Origin: DASQZK01 sp963764345
GTDB lineage: Bacteria > Bacteroidota > Bacteroidia > Bacteroidales > GCA-2748055
Length of the DNA stretch: 64,000 nucleotides
Assembly (NCBI GenBank): GCA_963764345.1
Contig: CAVXSF010000002.1
Location: forward strand, 331,765-395,764
Direction: 5' to 3'
Program-made: the position numbers and the translations under genes
Part shown: positions 17,137-26,229 of the stretch, piece after piece
Numbering within the stretch: position 1 is the stretch's first letter
Layout of the letters: the number at the start of each line of letters is the position of its first letter
The notes under the pieces: model-generated
Seen by the model: the letters and a program-made list of their open reading frames with translations, nothing else
What the model was told of the DNA's origin: nothing
The model's database searches: none

Positions 17137-19416
17137 TTAAATCGGCACTTTCCTGCCTTTCAAAGCTTTATTTCCGACACTCATGAATTCCTGATGGGCC
17201 TCGAGAACGTTGGTCACAAATAATAACATATTCTTCGATTCAGAGAGGATATCAAGGTAAACCATTGTGACTTTTGTTCCTTTTCCGGCCTTTTTAAGGG
17301 ATTTTACCTGTTTCTTTTTGAGATCGTTGATCATCTCCATCAGATCATTCCTTAACTTCTTAAAATCATCCATGTGTTCGAAGGAATTTTTCTTCAGCAT
17401 CGTCAGTGCATAGTTGAAATACTCCGACATCTTTTCGTTGAACTTCAGCAATTCATCGGTCTGAGATGAATTCAGCGGTGGATGGTTGTTATCCACATGA
17501 TTATACAGTGGTTGAACAAAATAGTATAATCCGTTGGTGGTTTCCCTCAGATAATCAATTACCTGTACGTAGTGAGGACCTGAATCGGTCTCATCTTCCT
17601 TCATTTGACGAATGGTCAGATGAACATTGTTTTTAAGCTCTTTGGTTTCTTTGTTGAGTTCACGGGCCTCTTTTCTGATAGACGAAAGTTCCTTCCTTTT
17701 TTCCTTGGAGAAATTCAGTATGGCCAGGTAATAGAGCTTGGCAACCTGGATAATAACCCTTGTGACCGTATCGGAACAGGTATCCATAATGCTGGTAGAG
17801 CTAAGGCCTTCACCTAAAGCTAACTCTGATTTTTTCATTGCCAGCTCTTCACGTTTTTTATGAATGGTATGAGTTTTAATGACAACAAAAATAGCCAGGG
17901 CGATGAGTGCAAATATGATCACCATCCCGCCATAATAAATAAGCACGGCCAGCAGGAAGGCAGATGTGAAGGCAGTCAGAGCGGTCAGGAACCAGCCTCC
18001 CACGACAGTCAGCATCCCGGTGATCCGGTACACCGCACTTTCGCGGCCCCAGGCCCCGTCTGAAAGGGAAGAACCCATGGCAACCATAAAAGTAACATAA
18101 GTAGTGGAAAGAGGCAACCGCAATGAAGTGGCAGTGCTGATCAATATACTTGCTACTACCAGGTTGACCGATGCCCTGACCAGGTCAAAGGACGTCATTT
18201 CCTTTTTTTGCCTCGGATCCGGCTCTGCCCGCGACTGGTCGAACCTCTGCTGTATAAATTTCTGTAACTTTATGGGAGTGTACTTCTGCAGGAATGTAAT
18301 GGCATCGACCGACCAGCGAACGAGAAAACGGGAAAGACCGGAAGATTCAAACCTTTCTAATCCTTCTTGCTGCCTGCTCAGATCTACCGTAGTGGCTGTT
18401 ACCGACCTGGACTTCCTCGAATACCTGAGCGTGAGCGACATGACAATCCCCGCAATCAGCAGGATTAAAGTTGGCGTCTTTACTTTTCCGTTCAGACCTT
18501 CCATAAGAAATGAACCCGGCTGTGCTCCGGCATGATGAATAAATTCTTTGAAGGACTCAAAACCGGCCAGCGGCACTCCGATAAAGTTCACGAGATCGTT
18601 TCCGGCAAAGGCCATCGCCAGCGCAAATGTACCGAACAGTACGATCGGTTTCAGGATATTTACCCGGGTAAACATCACAACCATTTGAAACAGGACTGCC
18701 CCGCCAAGAAAGCTGTAAATGACAATATTATCTGTATTGGATGTTATCCAGTTCACCATACTTTGACTGGTGAATGAGGCTCCGCTTACTCCCTTGACAA
18801 GCAGGAAATAGGAGATGGCCGAAACGGAAATACCTCCCCAGATACCTCCCCAGTACTTGATCGTTTTTGTGAGCCTGAAAGAGAAAAAGATCCTGATGAT
18901 CCACTGCACAATCGCCCCCACACTGAAGGCAATTAAAACGGAAATGAAAATGCCGGAAATGATCCCCAGTGCTTTGGCGGAATTAATGTAATTCGCCAGC
19001 TCATTGATCCCCTGTGATGCCTTGCTGATTTTGATTATGGAAACTGCTACGGCTGAACCAAGTAATTCAAATACAATGGATACCGTTGTGGAGGTCGGCA
19101 GGGCAAAGGTGTTGAACAGATCCAGTAAGATGATGTCGGTCATCATCACGGCCAGGAAAATTACCATGATCTCTGAGAAGTAAAACCGGTCGGGATTGAA
19201 AATACTTTTTCGTGCAACCTCCATCATTCCGCTAGAAAAGGTGGCACCTATAATTACTCCCAGTGAAGCTACTAAAACAATGATCTTGAAAGGTGCAGCC
19301 TTTGAACCGATGGCAGAATTCAAAAAGTTTACCGCATCATTGCTGACGCCAACGATCAGGTCTGATATCGCAAGAGCGAACAGGACAACTACAATAATCA
19401 GATAATAATATTCCAT
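17137..19416 (-). CDS. inorganic phosphate transporter (Pit/PHO4) fused to PhoU-like C-terminal domain
   Basis: A 759-residue inner-membrane protein. Residues 1 to about 510 are a PHO4-type cation/phosphate symporter with many membrane segments and the two inverted signature repeats, VSNDAVNFLNSAIGSKAAP near the N-terminus and AGNDLVNFIGVPLAGF near residue 275. From about 525 to the end the protein is soluble, charged and helical (KEARELNKETKELKNNVH, LNSSQTDELLKFNEKMSEY), resembling the PhoU/DUF47 accessory proteins normally encoded by a neighbouring gene. Promoter elements with 11-base repeats lie just upstream and a strong terminator follows. It is flanked by two PhoB-type regulators. Phosphate is the expected substrate; sulfate or another anion is less likely. 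Confidence 0.88.
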   Translation of the reverse strand: MEYYYLIIVVVLFALAISDLIVGVSNDAVNFLNSAIGSKAAPFKIIVLVASLGVIIGATFSSGMMEVARKSIFNPDRFYFSEIMVIFLAVMMTDIILLDLFNTFALPTSTTVSIVFELLGSAVAVSIIKISKASQGINELANYINSAKALGIISGIFISVLIAFSVGAIVQWIIRIFFSFRLTKTIKYWGGIWGGISVSAISYFLLVKGVSGASFTSQSMVNWITSNTDNIVIYSFLGGAVLFQMVVMFTRVNILKPIVLFGTFALAMAFAGNDLVNFIGVPLAGFESFKEFIHHAGAQPGSFLMEGLNGKVKTPTLILLIAGIVMSLTLRYSRKSRSVTATTVDLSRQQEGLERFESSGLSRFLVRWSVDAITFLQKYTPIKLQKFIQQRFDQSRAEPDPRQKKEMTSFDLVRASVNLVVASILISTATSLRLPLSTTYVTFMVAMGSSLSDGAWGRESAVYRITGMLTVVGGWFLTALTAFTSAFLLAVLIYYGGMVIIFALIALAIFVVIKTHTIHKKREELAMKKSELALGEGLSSTSIMDTCSDTVTRVIIQVAKLYYLAILNFSKEKRKELSSIRKEARELNKETKELKNNVHLTIRQMKEDETDSGPHYVQVIDYLRETTNGLYYFVQPLYNHVDNNHPPLNSSQTDELLKFNEKMSEYFNYALTMLKKNSFEHMDDFKKLRNDLMEMINDLKKKQVKSLKKAGKGTKVTMVYLDILSESKNMLLFVTNVLEAHQEFMSVGNKALKGRKVPI

Positions 19417-19451
19417 TTTGGTTATTTTCTTAAATGAGTGGCAATATTATT

Positions 19452-19509
19452 CAAATATTCCAAAATGAATATTAATCAAACGTTAACATAAAATGAACAG
19501 TTTGTTAAT
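19452..19509 (-). promoter_or_regulatory. PhoB/PhoP-box-like repeat and promoter of the Pit transporter
   Basis: Read on the minus strand, ATTAAC (19504-19509), GTTCAT (19493-19498) and GTTAAC (19482-19487) repeat with an exact 11-base period. They are followed directly by TTTG (19477-19480, -33 box) and, 17 bases later, AATATTTG (19452-19459), close to the TAnnTTTG -7 box. The transporter ATG is at 19416. On the plus strand the same bases read TTAACA-N5-TGAACA-N5-TTAATG, close to the TTAACA direct repeats bound by Bacillus PhoP, and face the regulator gene at 19663. Confidence 0.6.
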
Positions 19510-19662
19510 GCAGTGTGATCAGGCATTAATTTAAAATTAGCCTATTGATAAAGTTAAATTAACGATGTCTTAAATAAGCTGATTTACATTTGAATGCATA
19601 TAATACTAGCCGTCAGTAGCAGATGTGCATGTTTTTAAACACAAGTATAATCCAGAATCAGT

Positions 19663-20358
19663 ATGAGTGATAGTCTTTTTAAAATCCTTATTGTTGACGA
19701 TGAGGAAGATATCGTGGAATTTGTGAGTTATAACCTGAGAAGGGAAGGATTCAATGTGGATATTGCCAGGAATGGAAAGGAAGCCATAAAAACGGCTGTT
19801 TCTTTCCATCCGCATCTTATTCTCCTCGATATCATGATGCCTGAAATGGATGGTATTGAAACTTGTGAGGAAATCAGGGCCATTCCGGCACTTTCCGATA
19901 CACTAATTGCTTTCCTGACGGCACGATCGGAAGACTATACACAGATCGCCGGATTTGCCGCCGGCGCTGATGATTTCATTACCAAGCCTGTAAGGCCAAA
20001 GGTGCTGACCAGCAGGATTAAGGCCCTGCTTAAACGATACCGTTCAATACCTGCCAGTGATCTGGCAGGAAAAGGGGACTTCCTTTTAAGCGACCTTATA
20101 ATCGACCAGGAAAAGCACCTGGTCATGTTTAAAGGACAGAAAATCGACCTTCCGAGAAAAGAATTTAACCTTTTATCGCTCCTGACATCCAAACCATCCA
20201 GGGTATTCACACGCGAAGAAATTTTTAACCATATATGGGGTGATGATGTCTATGTGAACGACAGGACAATAGACGTTTATATCAGGAAATTAAGAGAAAA
20301 AATTGGACTGGACAGGATCATAACCATCAAGGGAGTAGGTTATAAATATGAAGTCTGA
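19663..20358 (+). CDS. OmpR/PhoB-family response regulator (second copy)
   Basis: A 231-residue response regulator with receiver (VDDEED, Asp in LILLDIMMPEMDGIE, FLTARSEDYTQIAGFAAGAD, ITKPVRP) and PhoB-type winged helix (LPRKEFNLLSLLTS, REEIFNHIWG, TIDVYIRKLREKIG). It shares long identical stretches with the regulator at 16308 in both domains, so the two are recent paralogues. It is divergent from the Pit transporter; the shared 246-base gap carries the 11-base repeats and a TACATTTG element (19585-19592) that could be its own -7 box. No kinase is adjacent. Confidence 0.92.
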   Translation: MSDSLFKILIVDDEEDIVEFVSYNLRREGFNVDIARNGKEAIKTAVSFHPHLILLDIMMPEMDGIETCEEIRAIPALSDTLIAFLTARSEDYTQIAGFAAGADDFITKPVRPKVLTSRIKALLKRYRSIPASDLAGKGDFLLSDLIIDQEKHLVMFKGQKIDLPRKEFNLLSLLTSKPSRVFTREEIFNHIWGDDVYVNDRTIDVYIRKLREKIGLDRIITIKGVGYKYEV

Positions 20359-20379
20359 GTCCCGGCCTTCCTGAATCAT

Positions 20380-21723
20380 TCATTTGTTTTTTACAGTGGT
20401 GGATTCGTTGATCCAGCAATTGAACCTGTAGGGGTCACCTTCTTTCAGACTGCGGAAAAATGAATCTTCAACCGAAGGAAAATTTGACTGATAATTGGAA
20501 AGTAATTCACTGGCTTTCTGTGCACAAGAAGGATCCTCCTTTTTCGCTTTGTTGCAGTAATCAGCAGCAAGCCAGTACACGGCTTTCCTGTCAAAATCAT
20601 CCCCTCCGCATTCACTGATTCCCGAAATATAGGTGCCGGCAATGACAAAATAGGGCTCGCCCCAGCCGGGTCTGTTCTCAATTGCTCCCAAAGCCTGCTC
20701 CCGGGCTTCAGCAAAACGGCCTAGTTTCGACGAAAGGATGAGTGCCTGCTGATATTGAAAAAGGGCTTTCTGCTCAGGATTGTCTTCCGATTTTATGGCA
20801 AGGTCAAGATATCCGGTTGCTTCGTCGAATTTTTCCTGGTTTATATAATACCTGGCTAATTCATAGGCTCTTCCTGCCTCTGGTGACAGCCTGAGAAGCT
20901 TGTCATTCACAGACGCATAAAACGGAGAGTTTGTACATCCGGACGAAGTAAGCAATTGTGACGTCAGCTGAAGTAGACCGGGATCTTCGGCCTCCTTCGC
21001 CAGATGCTCAGAAAACACCCGTTCAATCACCGAACATTCCTGAATGCCTGAGTTCAAGACGATCTTATTTATTGCTTCAGATACTTGGGTAAATTTGACT
21101 GAATTTCCCTCCTTCGTCATTTCCCCGGCAAGAATATCACGGGCATGTATAAAATTGGTCAGAAAAGTTTCTTCATTTATTTTATCCGACCTCATCATGA
21201 CAACCCCGGTTTGTACCAAGCCTAAAAGATAACCCGGATCTGTTTCAGGTCCGGAGATCGCAGTGGATCTTAAAAAGGCATCATAGGCTTTATCATATGC
21301 CTTCTCATTGTATCTGATAATGTCAATCCCTTTTCGTCCGAGGACATAGCCCTCTTCCCCAAAATACTTAATCCGAAGGTCATAATTCATCATCAGTGTG
21401 TCATAATAGGCTGACTTCATCTCGGGATCACGGCTTTCCTCTATCTTCCTTCTGAAGATTCTGACACCTGATATGTAAATATTTTTACTGGAAGCGGGGC
21501 AGTTGTTGAAAACATTTCTCCAGGCCGGAAGAGCATAATCATACATGTTGATTTTTATGAACTCGGTCATGGTTGAAAGATCAGAAGCACAACTTATCCT
21601 CGAAGAACTGTCAGAACCGTACGCAGGATTCTCATAAGGCGGCATTTCCTGGCAATAGGTCATCCTGACAAAAAATAATAATAGGTGGGTGGTTAGTACT
21701 CTTTTTATCAAGTACTTTTTCAT
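20380..21723 (-). CDS. exported TPR-like repeat protein, function unknown
   Basis: A 447-residue protein with a plausible signal peptide (residues 1-24, ending RMTYCQ) and an all-helical body with TPR-like pairs, for example YDYALPAWRNVFNNCPASS at the N-terminus and GRAYELARYYINQEKFDEA, QYQQALILSSKLGRFAEA and AVYWLAADYCNKAKKEDPS toward the C-terminus. Such proteins act as scaffolds, but no partner can be named. It ends 21 bases from the convergent second response regulator with no obvious terminator between them. It is not obviously tied to the phosphate genes. Confidence 0.7.
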   Translation of the reverse strand: MKKYLIKRVLTTHLLLFFVRMTYCQEMPPYENPAYGSDSSSRISCASDLSTMTEFIKINMYDYALPAWRNVFNNCPASSKNIYISGVRIFRRKIEESRDPEMKSAYYDTLMMNYDLRIKYFGEEGYVLGRKGIDIIRYNEKAYDKAYDAFLRSTAISGPETDPGYLLGLVQTGVVMMRSDKINEETFLTNFIHARDILAGEMTKEGNSVKFTQVSEAINKIVLNSGIQECSVIERVFSEHLAKEAEDPGLLQLTSQLLTSSGCTNSPFYASVNDKLLRLSPEAGRAYELARYYINQEKFDEATGYLDLAIKSEDNPEQKALFQYQQALILSSKLGRFAEAREQALGAIENRPGWGEPYFVIAGTYISGISECGGDDFDRKAVYWLAADYCNKAKKEDPSCAQKASELLSNYQSNFPSVEDSFFRSLKEGDPYRFNCWINESTTVKNK

Positions 21724-21967
21724 AATTGAACTGGTTTAAATGCAATGATGTACGATCCATCCAGAACATTAGCCCAACTGGCACATCGGGCTACCTCAAT
21801 ACAGGCGGCGATGTAAACCCGGGGACCGTCAAATTTTCACTCATCTAAAATAGGAAAATTGTCGCTTAAAACTAAATTTTTCTTTTTTAAAAATTTTCGT
21901 ACTTTTAGAAGGGGGTAGGAGTGTTGAGGAGGAGAAGGATTGAGACATCATCAAAACCTTCTGAATC

Positions 21968-23110
21968 ATGAAAACAACCAGACTTTTATTGATTTTCCTT
22001 GCTGTGATCATTGTGCTGCCTTTTTTTGGCCGTCTTTTATGGATTTTGCAGAAAGGCCGTGACATGGAAATAATGATCATAAACAAAACGGTACCCAAAA
22101 ATTCCTCTAATGAGGTAAAATCGTTAAACTGGGTTCTGAATTATAACAAAATCCTTAAAACGGATCATTCCCGCTATAGGTATGAAAGAGATTACTATGG
22201 TTATCATCCCGATGCACCTGAAGAGGAATGGAAAATACGGTCTTACAGCCTCGCTGAACTGCCTTCTATTCAGGAAAAGTACAATGCACTCTTTTTCCTT
22301 GATAACCAGGGAGTAAAACTCACCGGCGACATCGTTAAAACTGCCTCTGATTATTATGGCGGTTTCAACCAGAACGATTACCTTCTTCTTAAACAAATGC
22401 TTAATGCAGATAAACTGATCATCGCCGAATACAATTTCTTTTCCAATCCTACTGTTGACCTGGTTAGATATAACACCGAGCAAATGCTTGATATTCACAG
22501 TCTTGGATGGAGAGGCAAATTTTTTAACAATCTTAATGCCAGGAAGATATCCTTCGAACTTGACCCCGGATGGATCGACAGGTATAAGGATTATTACGGG
22601 AAAAACTGGGACTTTCAGGGACCGGGAATAGTTATCATCAATGAAAAACAGAACCGGATAATTGTGCTTCCCCGTAGTGAAGCTATGATAAAGGATTATC
22701 CGGAAGTGCTAACCGGTGAGAAGTACACAGGTCTTTTTCATATTCCTGAAAAAAGCGCTTTCACAGGTTGGTTCTCGATTGTATATCAGGGGCATAATGA
22801 TATCATCAGTACCTTTGACCTAAACCTGAACGATAATGGCAAAGAGATTCTTATGAAAAATGGGCTTGAATGCCGTTTTCCTGCTGTCATCAAATATGCC
22901 GATCATCCGTTCTACTATCTTGCCGGGGATTTTTCAAAAGAAAAGGTTATGCTCGTATGGTCAAGAATAAGGATATTGAATAATCTTATACGTTCAGTTA
23001 CTGGAAATATGACAAACGATCCGGGAGTCTTTTTCCAGACCTATTATGTTCCGTTCATGTCAGCGGTGTTAAATGAACAATTTGATGAAATGAAAGAAGC
23101 CGGGATATGA
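21968..23110 (+). CDS. conserved hypothetical membrane-anchored protein
   Basis: A 380-residue protein with one N-terminal hydrophobic segment (residues 5-27, RLLLIFLAVIIVLPFFGRLL), then a soluble domain predicted to face the periplasm. The soluble part has an opening MIINKTVPKNSSNEVKSLNW, an aromatic-rich segment (YRYERDYYGYHPDAPEEEW), and later WIDRYKDYYGKNWDFQGPGI. I do not recognise a catalytic signature. Its layout (nucleotide-hydrolase-free, aromatic, anchored) is typical of conserved Bacteroidota proteins of unknown function. It is followed 57 bases later by the amidase on the same strand and may share its transcript. Confidence 0.65.
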   Translation: MKTTRLLLIFLAVIIVLPFFGRLLWILQKGRDMEIMIINKTVPKNSSNEVKSLNWVLNYNKILKTDHSRYRYERDYYGYHPDAPEEEWKIRSYSLAELPSIQEKYNALFFLDNQGVKLTGDIVKTASDYYGGFNQNDYLLLKQMLNADKLIIAEYNFFSNPTVDLVRYNTEQMLDIHSLGWRGKFFNNLNARKISFELDPGWIDRYKDYYGKNWDFQGPGIVIINEKQNRIIVLPRSEAMIKDYPEVLTGEKYTGLFHIPEKSAFTGWFSIVYQGHNDIISTFDLNLNDNGKEILMKNGLECRFPAVIKYADHPFYYLAGDFSKEKVMLVWSRIRILNNLIRSVTGNMTNDPGVFFQTYYVPFMSAVLNEQFDEMKEAGI

Positions 23111-23167
23111 CCTTTTCTATGTGTGAATGAATTCTTCGATGGGTTTTTTACAAATCAGAATACAACG

Positions 23168-23947
23168 ATGGAAACATTGAGGGTGGCTCTTGTTCAGGCT
23201 GATCTCCATTGGGAAGATCCCCTGGCAAATCTCAATATGTTCGATGAATTCCTCATGGAATTGAAGGATAAGGCCGACCTTGTCATCCTGCCTGAAATGT
23301 TTACTACAGGTTTCTCGATGAATTCCCGGAAACTGGCAGAAAACATGTCGGGAGTATCTGTCAGGTGGATGCTTGATAAAGCTGAATATTTGAACGCCGT
23401 GGTTGTTGGAAGTATGATCATTAAAGAAGGGGATAGCTATTATAACCGGCTGCTTTGGGTTTACCCCGGCCGGAGTTTAGAATGGTACGATAAACGCCAT
23501 TTGTTCAGAATGGGTGGTGAAAATAAATTTTATGAAGCCGGGAAACAACGACTTGTGGTTGAATATAAAGGCTGGCGCATAAACCCGCTTATTTGCTATG
23601 ACCTCAGGTTCCCGGTGTGGAGCAGGAACCGCAATGATGTTGACATGCTCATCTACGTGGCAAACTGGCCGGCATCGCGCAAACAGGCATGGACCATCCT
23701 GCTAAAAGCCAGAGCTATCGAAAATCAGGTATTTGTTGCCGGGGTAAACCGCGTAGGAAGAGATGGAGAAGGGGTCATTTACCAGGGCGATACCCAACTG
23801 ATAAATCCTAGAGGTGATGTAATAACCGGCTTTGATCTCAGCTATCCTGGAGTAACCATTGCTGAAGTTTCTCTGGAGGAACTGACCTCTTTCAGGAAAA
23901 AATTTCCCGTTGTCAATGATGCTGATGATTTTGTCATAAACCATTGA
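23168..23947 (+). CDS. nitrilase-family omega-amidase (YafV-like)
   Basis: A 259-residue carbon-nitrogen hydrolase of the nitrilase superfamily, probably the omega-amidase that hydrolyses 2-oxoglutaramate or 2-oxosuccinamate in a metabolite-repair role. The catalytic triad is visible: Glu in LPEMFTTGFS, Lys in YDKRHLF and Cys in LICYDLRFP. The surrounding YVANWPASRKQAW and GVNRVGRDGEGVIYQGDT match the YafV/Nit2 group rather than nitrile hydrolases. I start at the ATG at 23168; a GTG at 23123 would add 15 unconserved residues. Confidence 0.92.
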   Translation: METLRVALVQADLHWEDPLANLNMFDEFLMELKDKADLVILPEMFTTGFSMNSRKLAENMSGVSVRWMLDKAEYLNAVVVGSMIIKEGDSYYNRLLWVYPGRSLEWYDKRHLFRMGGENKFYEAGKQRLVVEYKGWRINPLICYDLRFPVWSRNRNDVDMLIYVANWPASRKQAWTILLKARAIENQVFVAGVNRVGRDGEGVIYQGDTQLINPRGDVITGFDLSYPGVTIAEVSLEELTSFRKKFPVVNDADDFVINH

Positions 23948-24295
23948 TTCCATTCTCTTTCTCAATCCTAAAAACGTTCTGGTTTATTGAATTCCTCATT
24001 CAATCCGCGTTGTTCGTTTACTATGGAACCTTCAAGTGAAGGATTGCTGAGTACATACTTCAGATGCGCCTAAACGACTTCTTACCTGTTCTTTATGCAG
24101 TCAACAGGAAAAGGAAATCCTGGTTTACGGATTGCCACACCTTGAAGATTTGCCTTTGCACTGTAAGATCTAAATGATATTTCTGAGTCGATATGATTCA
24201 TGCCATAAGGTTAGCCCATAGCTCATGGAACCCCGAAAAAAAAGCCGTCTACCTATGGGGCAGACAGCTTCACCAGTTTATTATGACCTTTTTTG
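23948..24295. other. intergenic gap between convergent genes
   Basis: About 350 bases between the convergent amidase and SlyD genes. No reading frame of substance is seen. Apart from the SlyD terminator at 24236-24270 I see nothing recognisable in it. Confidence 0.6.
24236..24270 (-). terminator. terminator of the SlyD gene
   Basis: On the minus strand a 12-base stem (AAGCTGTCTGCC pairing with GGTAGACGGCTT through two G-T pairs) closes a five-base loop and is followed by a run of T. It lies 26 bases after the slyD stop. Confidence 0.85.
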
Positions 24296-24838
24296 TCAAT
24301 GTTCATGATTACTATGACAGTCTTCTTTGTCGCATCCCTGGCAACTTTCGTGGTCATGAATATGACCGTGTTCCAGTTCATCCGGATTAGCATCCCTGAT
24401 TTCTGTCACTTCACCGTTAAAAAACAGGTTAGTGCCAGCCATAGGATGGTTGAAATCCATTTTCACTGCTTCATCACCAATTTCTTTAACAATACCATTC
24501 AGCCTGTTACCTTCACGATCAAGCATCGGGATTATGTTACCCATTTTCAAAAGGTTGTAATCCAGCTCTCCCTCAATGCGAAACACATCGAGTGGAACAT
24601 CAACGATGGCATTATCTTTTACCGGACCATATGCTTCATCACTGGTCAGACTAAACTGAAAAGGATCTCCAGCGCCCAGACCATTAAGATTTTCTTCAAA
24701 TTTTGGCAGGAGATTACCTCTTCCAAAGAGAAAGGTTAGGGGTTTTTCCTTGGTTAGTTCTTCAACAACTTCACCCTGATGGTTATCTTTCCTTAATTGA
24801 TAAATAATGGAAACTACTTTGTTTTCTTCTATTGTCAT
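24296..24838 (-). CDS. slyD: SlyD-like FKBP-type peptidyl-prolyl cis-trans isomerase
   Basis: A 180-residue cytosolic proline isomerase and chaperone. The FKBP domain is split by an insert-in-flap domain as in SlyD: FLFGRGNLLPKFEENLNGLG and the flap VDVPLDVFRIEGELDYNL, then MDFNHPMAGTNLFFNGEV closing the FKBP fold. The tail HIHDHESCQGCDKEDCHSNH is rich in His and Cys, as in metal-binding SlyD proteins that deliver nickel. It is a single gene with its own terminator. Confidence 0.92.
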   Translation of the reverse strand: MTIEENKVVSIIYQLRKDNHQGEVVEELTKEKPLTFLFGRGNLLPKFEENLNGLGAGDPFQFSLTSDEAYGPVKDNAIVDVPLDVFRIEGELDYNLLKMGNIIPMLDREGNRLNGIVKEIGDEAVKMDFNHPMAGTNLFFNGEVTEIRDANPDELEHGHIHDHESCQGCDKEDCHSNHEH

Positions 24839-24986
24839 CGCAAAAATGATTTAATTTAATTAATCCTCAAATAAAAGTCTTTATATCAACTTATCAAAAC
24901 CAGCGTATGATAAAATTCAAATAAATTATAATATAACTAACATTTTTTATTGATTATTGTTTCCCGGTACGGTCTTTAGATCATCT

Positions 24987-26228
24987 TCAGGTACCTGCGG
25001 CTTTCCTGCAAGCGGAGACACCCGGAAAAGGAATTTCAAGTTCCTTGCGCTTTCTGGCGTTTACCAGGGAAAATGTCATGGCCATACTACTTGCGATGAT
25101 GATAAACAACAGTACACCCGGATCGAAACGATCGTTGGTGATTTCAGAAGGGATGGCATAAAAAAGCAGTATGGTAATCAATCCCCGCGGAGCCAGGAAA
25201 ATTTCAGGAAATAAATTCTTTACTAACAAAATTTTGAAAATGATATACCGTAAGCCATAAATGACGGTAAGAATAATGAGGCTCACCAGAAGAACTTTCC
25301 AACTGTAAAGTGAAGATAACGTAATGGTTATTCCGAAAATCACAAAGAAAAAAGTCCTGACGATAAAGGCCGATTCGAGCGTGATAATCCTGAAATTATT
25401 GCTTATCTCCTGCAAAGTATCTTCCCGGATCAGCGTTTTTAGCTTACCTGCGAAAAAAATATGCCTGTTCTGAAGAACCAGGCCGAACACCAGAATGATC
25501 ATTAAGGAAGATAAATGCATAAGCTTTGCCAAGGAATACAGAAGAATCAGGACGGCAATCAGCAGGAATAACTTAACCTGAGTCCGGATATTCTGAAAAA
25601 CCAGGATAAGAACATAACTTACAAGAAACGACACTGCAATAGTCCCGAGAATATTGATGACAAGGTTCAATCCGGCCTCTCCGGCAGTCTTTGTATCAAG
25701 GCTTCCAATCAGGAAATAGAAAACCATGATCCCAAGGATATCAGAAAATGTACTTTCATAGATCATGAATTCTTTCTTTTCCTCATCAAGACCCGATGTA
25801 CTCGGAATGACAATTGCACTGCTGATAATCGAAAGGGGAAGTGCGTAAATGAGAGCTTCATTAAGCCCGGTTTTCAAGTATAGGGTAAGAATCAGGGCAA
25901 TAAAAAATGAAGTAAATATCAGGGAAAGTGAGGCTATCAAAAATGAACGCCAGATCATTCCCCGCTTTTCGCGGCTGAGTCTTAGATCCAGTGAGGCTTC
26001 GAGTACGATCATAATCAGCCCGACAATACCCAGCAATTCCAGTACAGGCATGAAGTTGATACTTTTTGCATCAAATGCCTTCAAGGCCAGGTTTATCAAT
26101 ATTCCTGTTGTAATCAGCAGAAGTACACTCGGAATGCTGGTTCTGCGGGAGATAATATTGAACAGGTAACTGAGAATAACAATTACTGAACAGGCAATGA
26201 TGATAGCGTATGAGGAGAATCCTTCCAT
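24987..26228 (-). CDS. Na+/H+ antiporter-like cation:proton antiporter (CPA superfamily)
   Basis: A 413-residue inner-membrane transporter with about 11-12 hydrophobic helices. Landmarks are ISRRTSIPSVLLLITTGIL near the N-terminus, VLEASLDLRLSREKRGM, the helix LIYALPLSIISSAIVIPSTS, and YESTFSDILGIMVFYFLIG. The latter two resemble the core helices of the CPA antiporters. APRGLITILLFYAIP near the C-terminus is also typical. I start at the ATG at 26228 because the 69 codons upstream overlap the neighbouring gene and are not membrane-like. It follows that gene with one base between stop and start, so the two are co-transcribed. Confidence 0.85.
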   Translation of the reverse strand: MEGFSSYAIIIACSVIVILSYLFNIISRRTSIPSVLLLITTGILINLALKAFDAKSINFMPVLELLGIVGLIMIVLEASLDLRLSREKRGMIWRSFLIASLSLIFTSFFIALILTLYLKTGLNEALIYALPLSIISSAIVIPSTSGLDEEKKEFMIYESTFSDILGIMVFYFLIGSLDTKTAGEAGLNLVINILGTIAVSFLVSYVLILVFQNIRTQVKLFLLIAVLILLYSLAKLMHLSSLMIILVFGLVLQNRHIFFAGKLKTLIREDTLQEISNNFRIITLESAFIVRTFFFVIFGITITLSSLYSWKVLLVSLIILTVIYGLRYIIFKILLVKNLFPEIFLAPRGLITILLFYAIPSEITNDRFDPGVLLFIIIASSMAMTFSLVNARKRKELEIPFPGVSACRKAAGT

Positions 26229-26229
26229 A

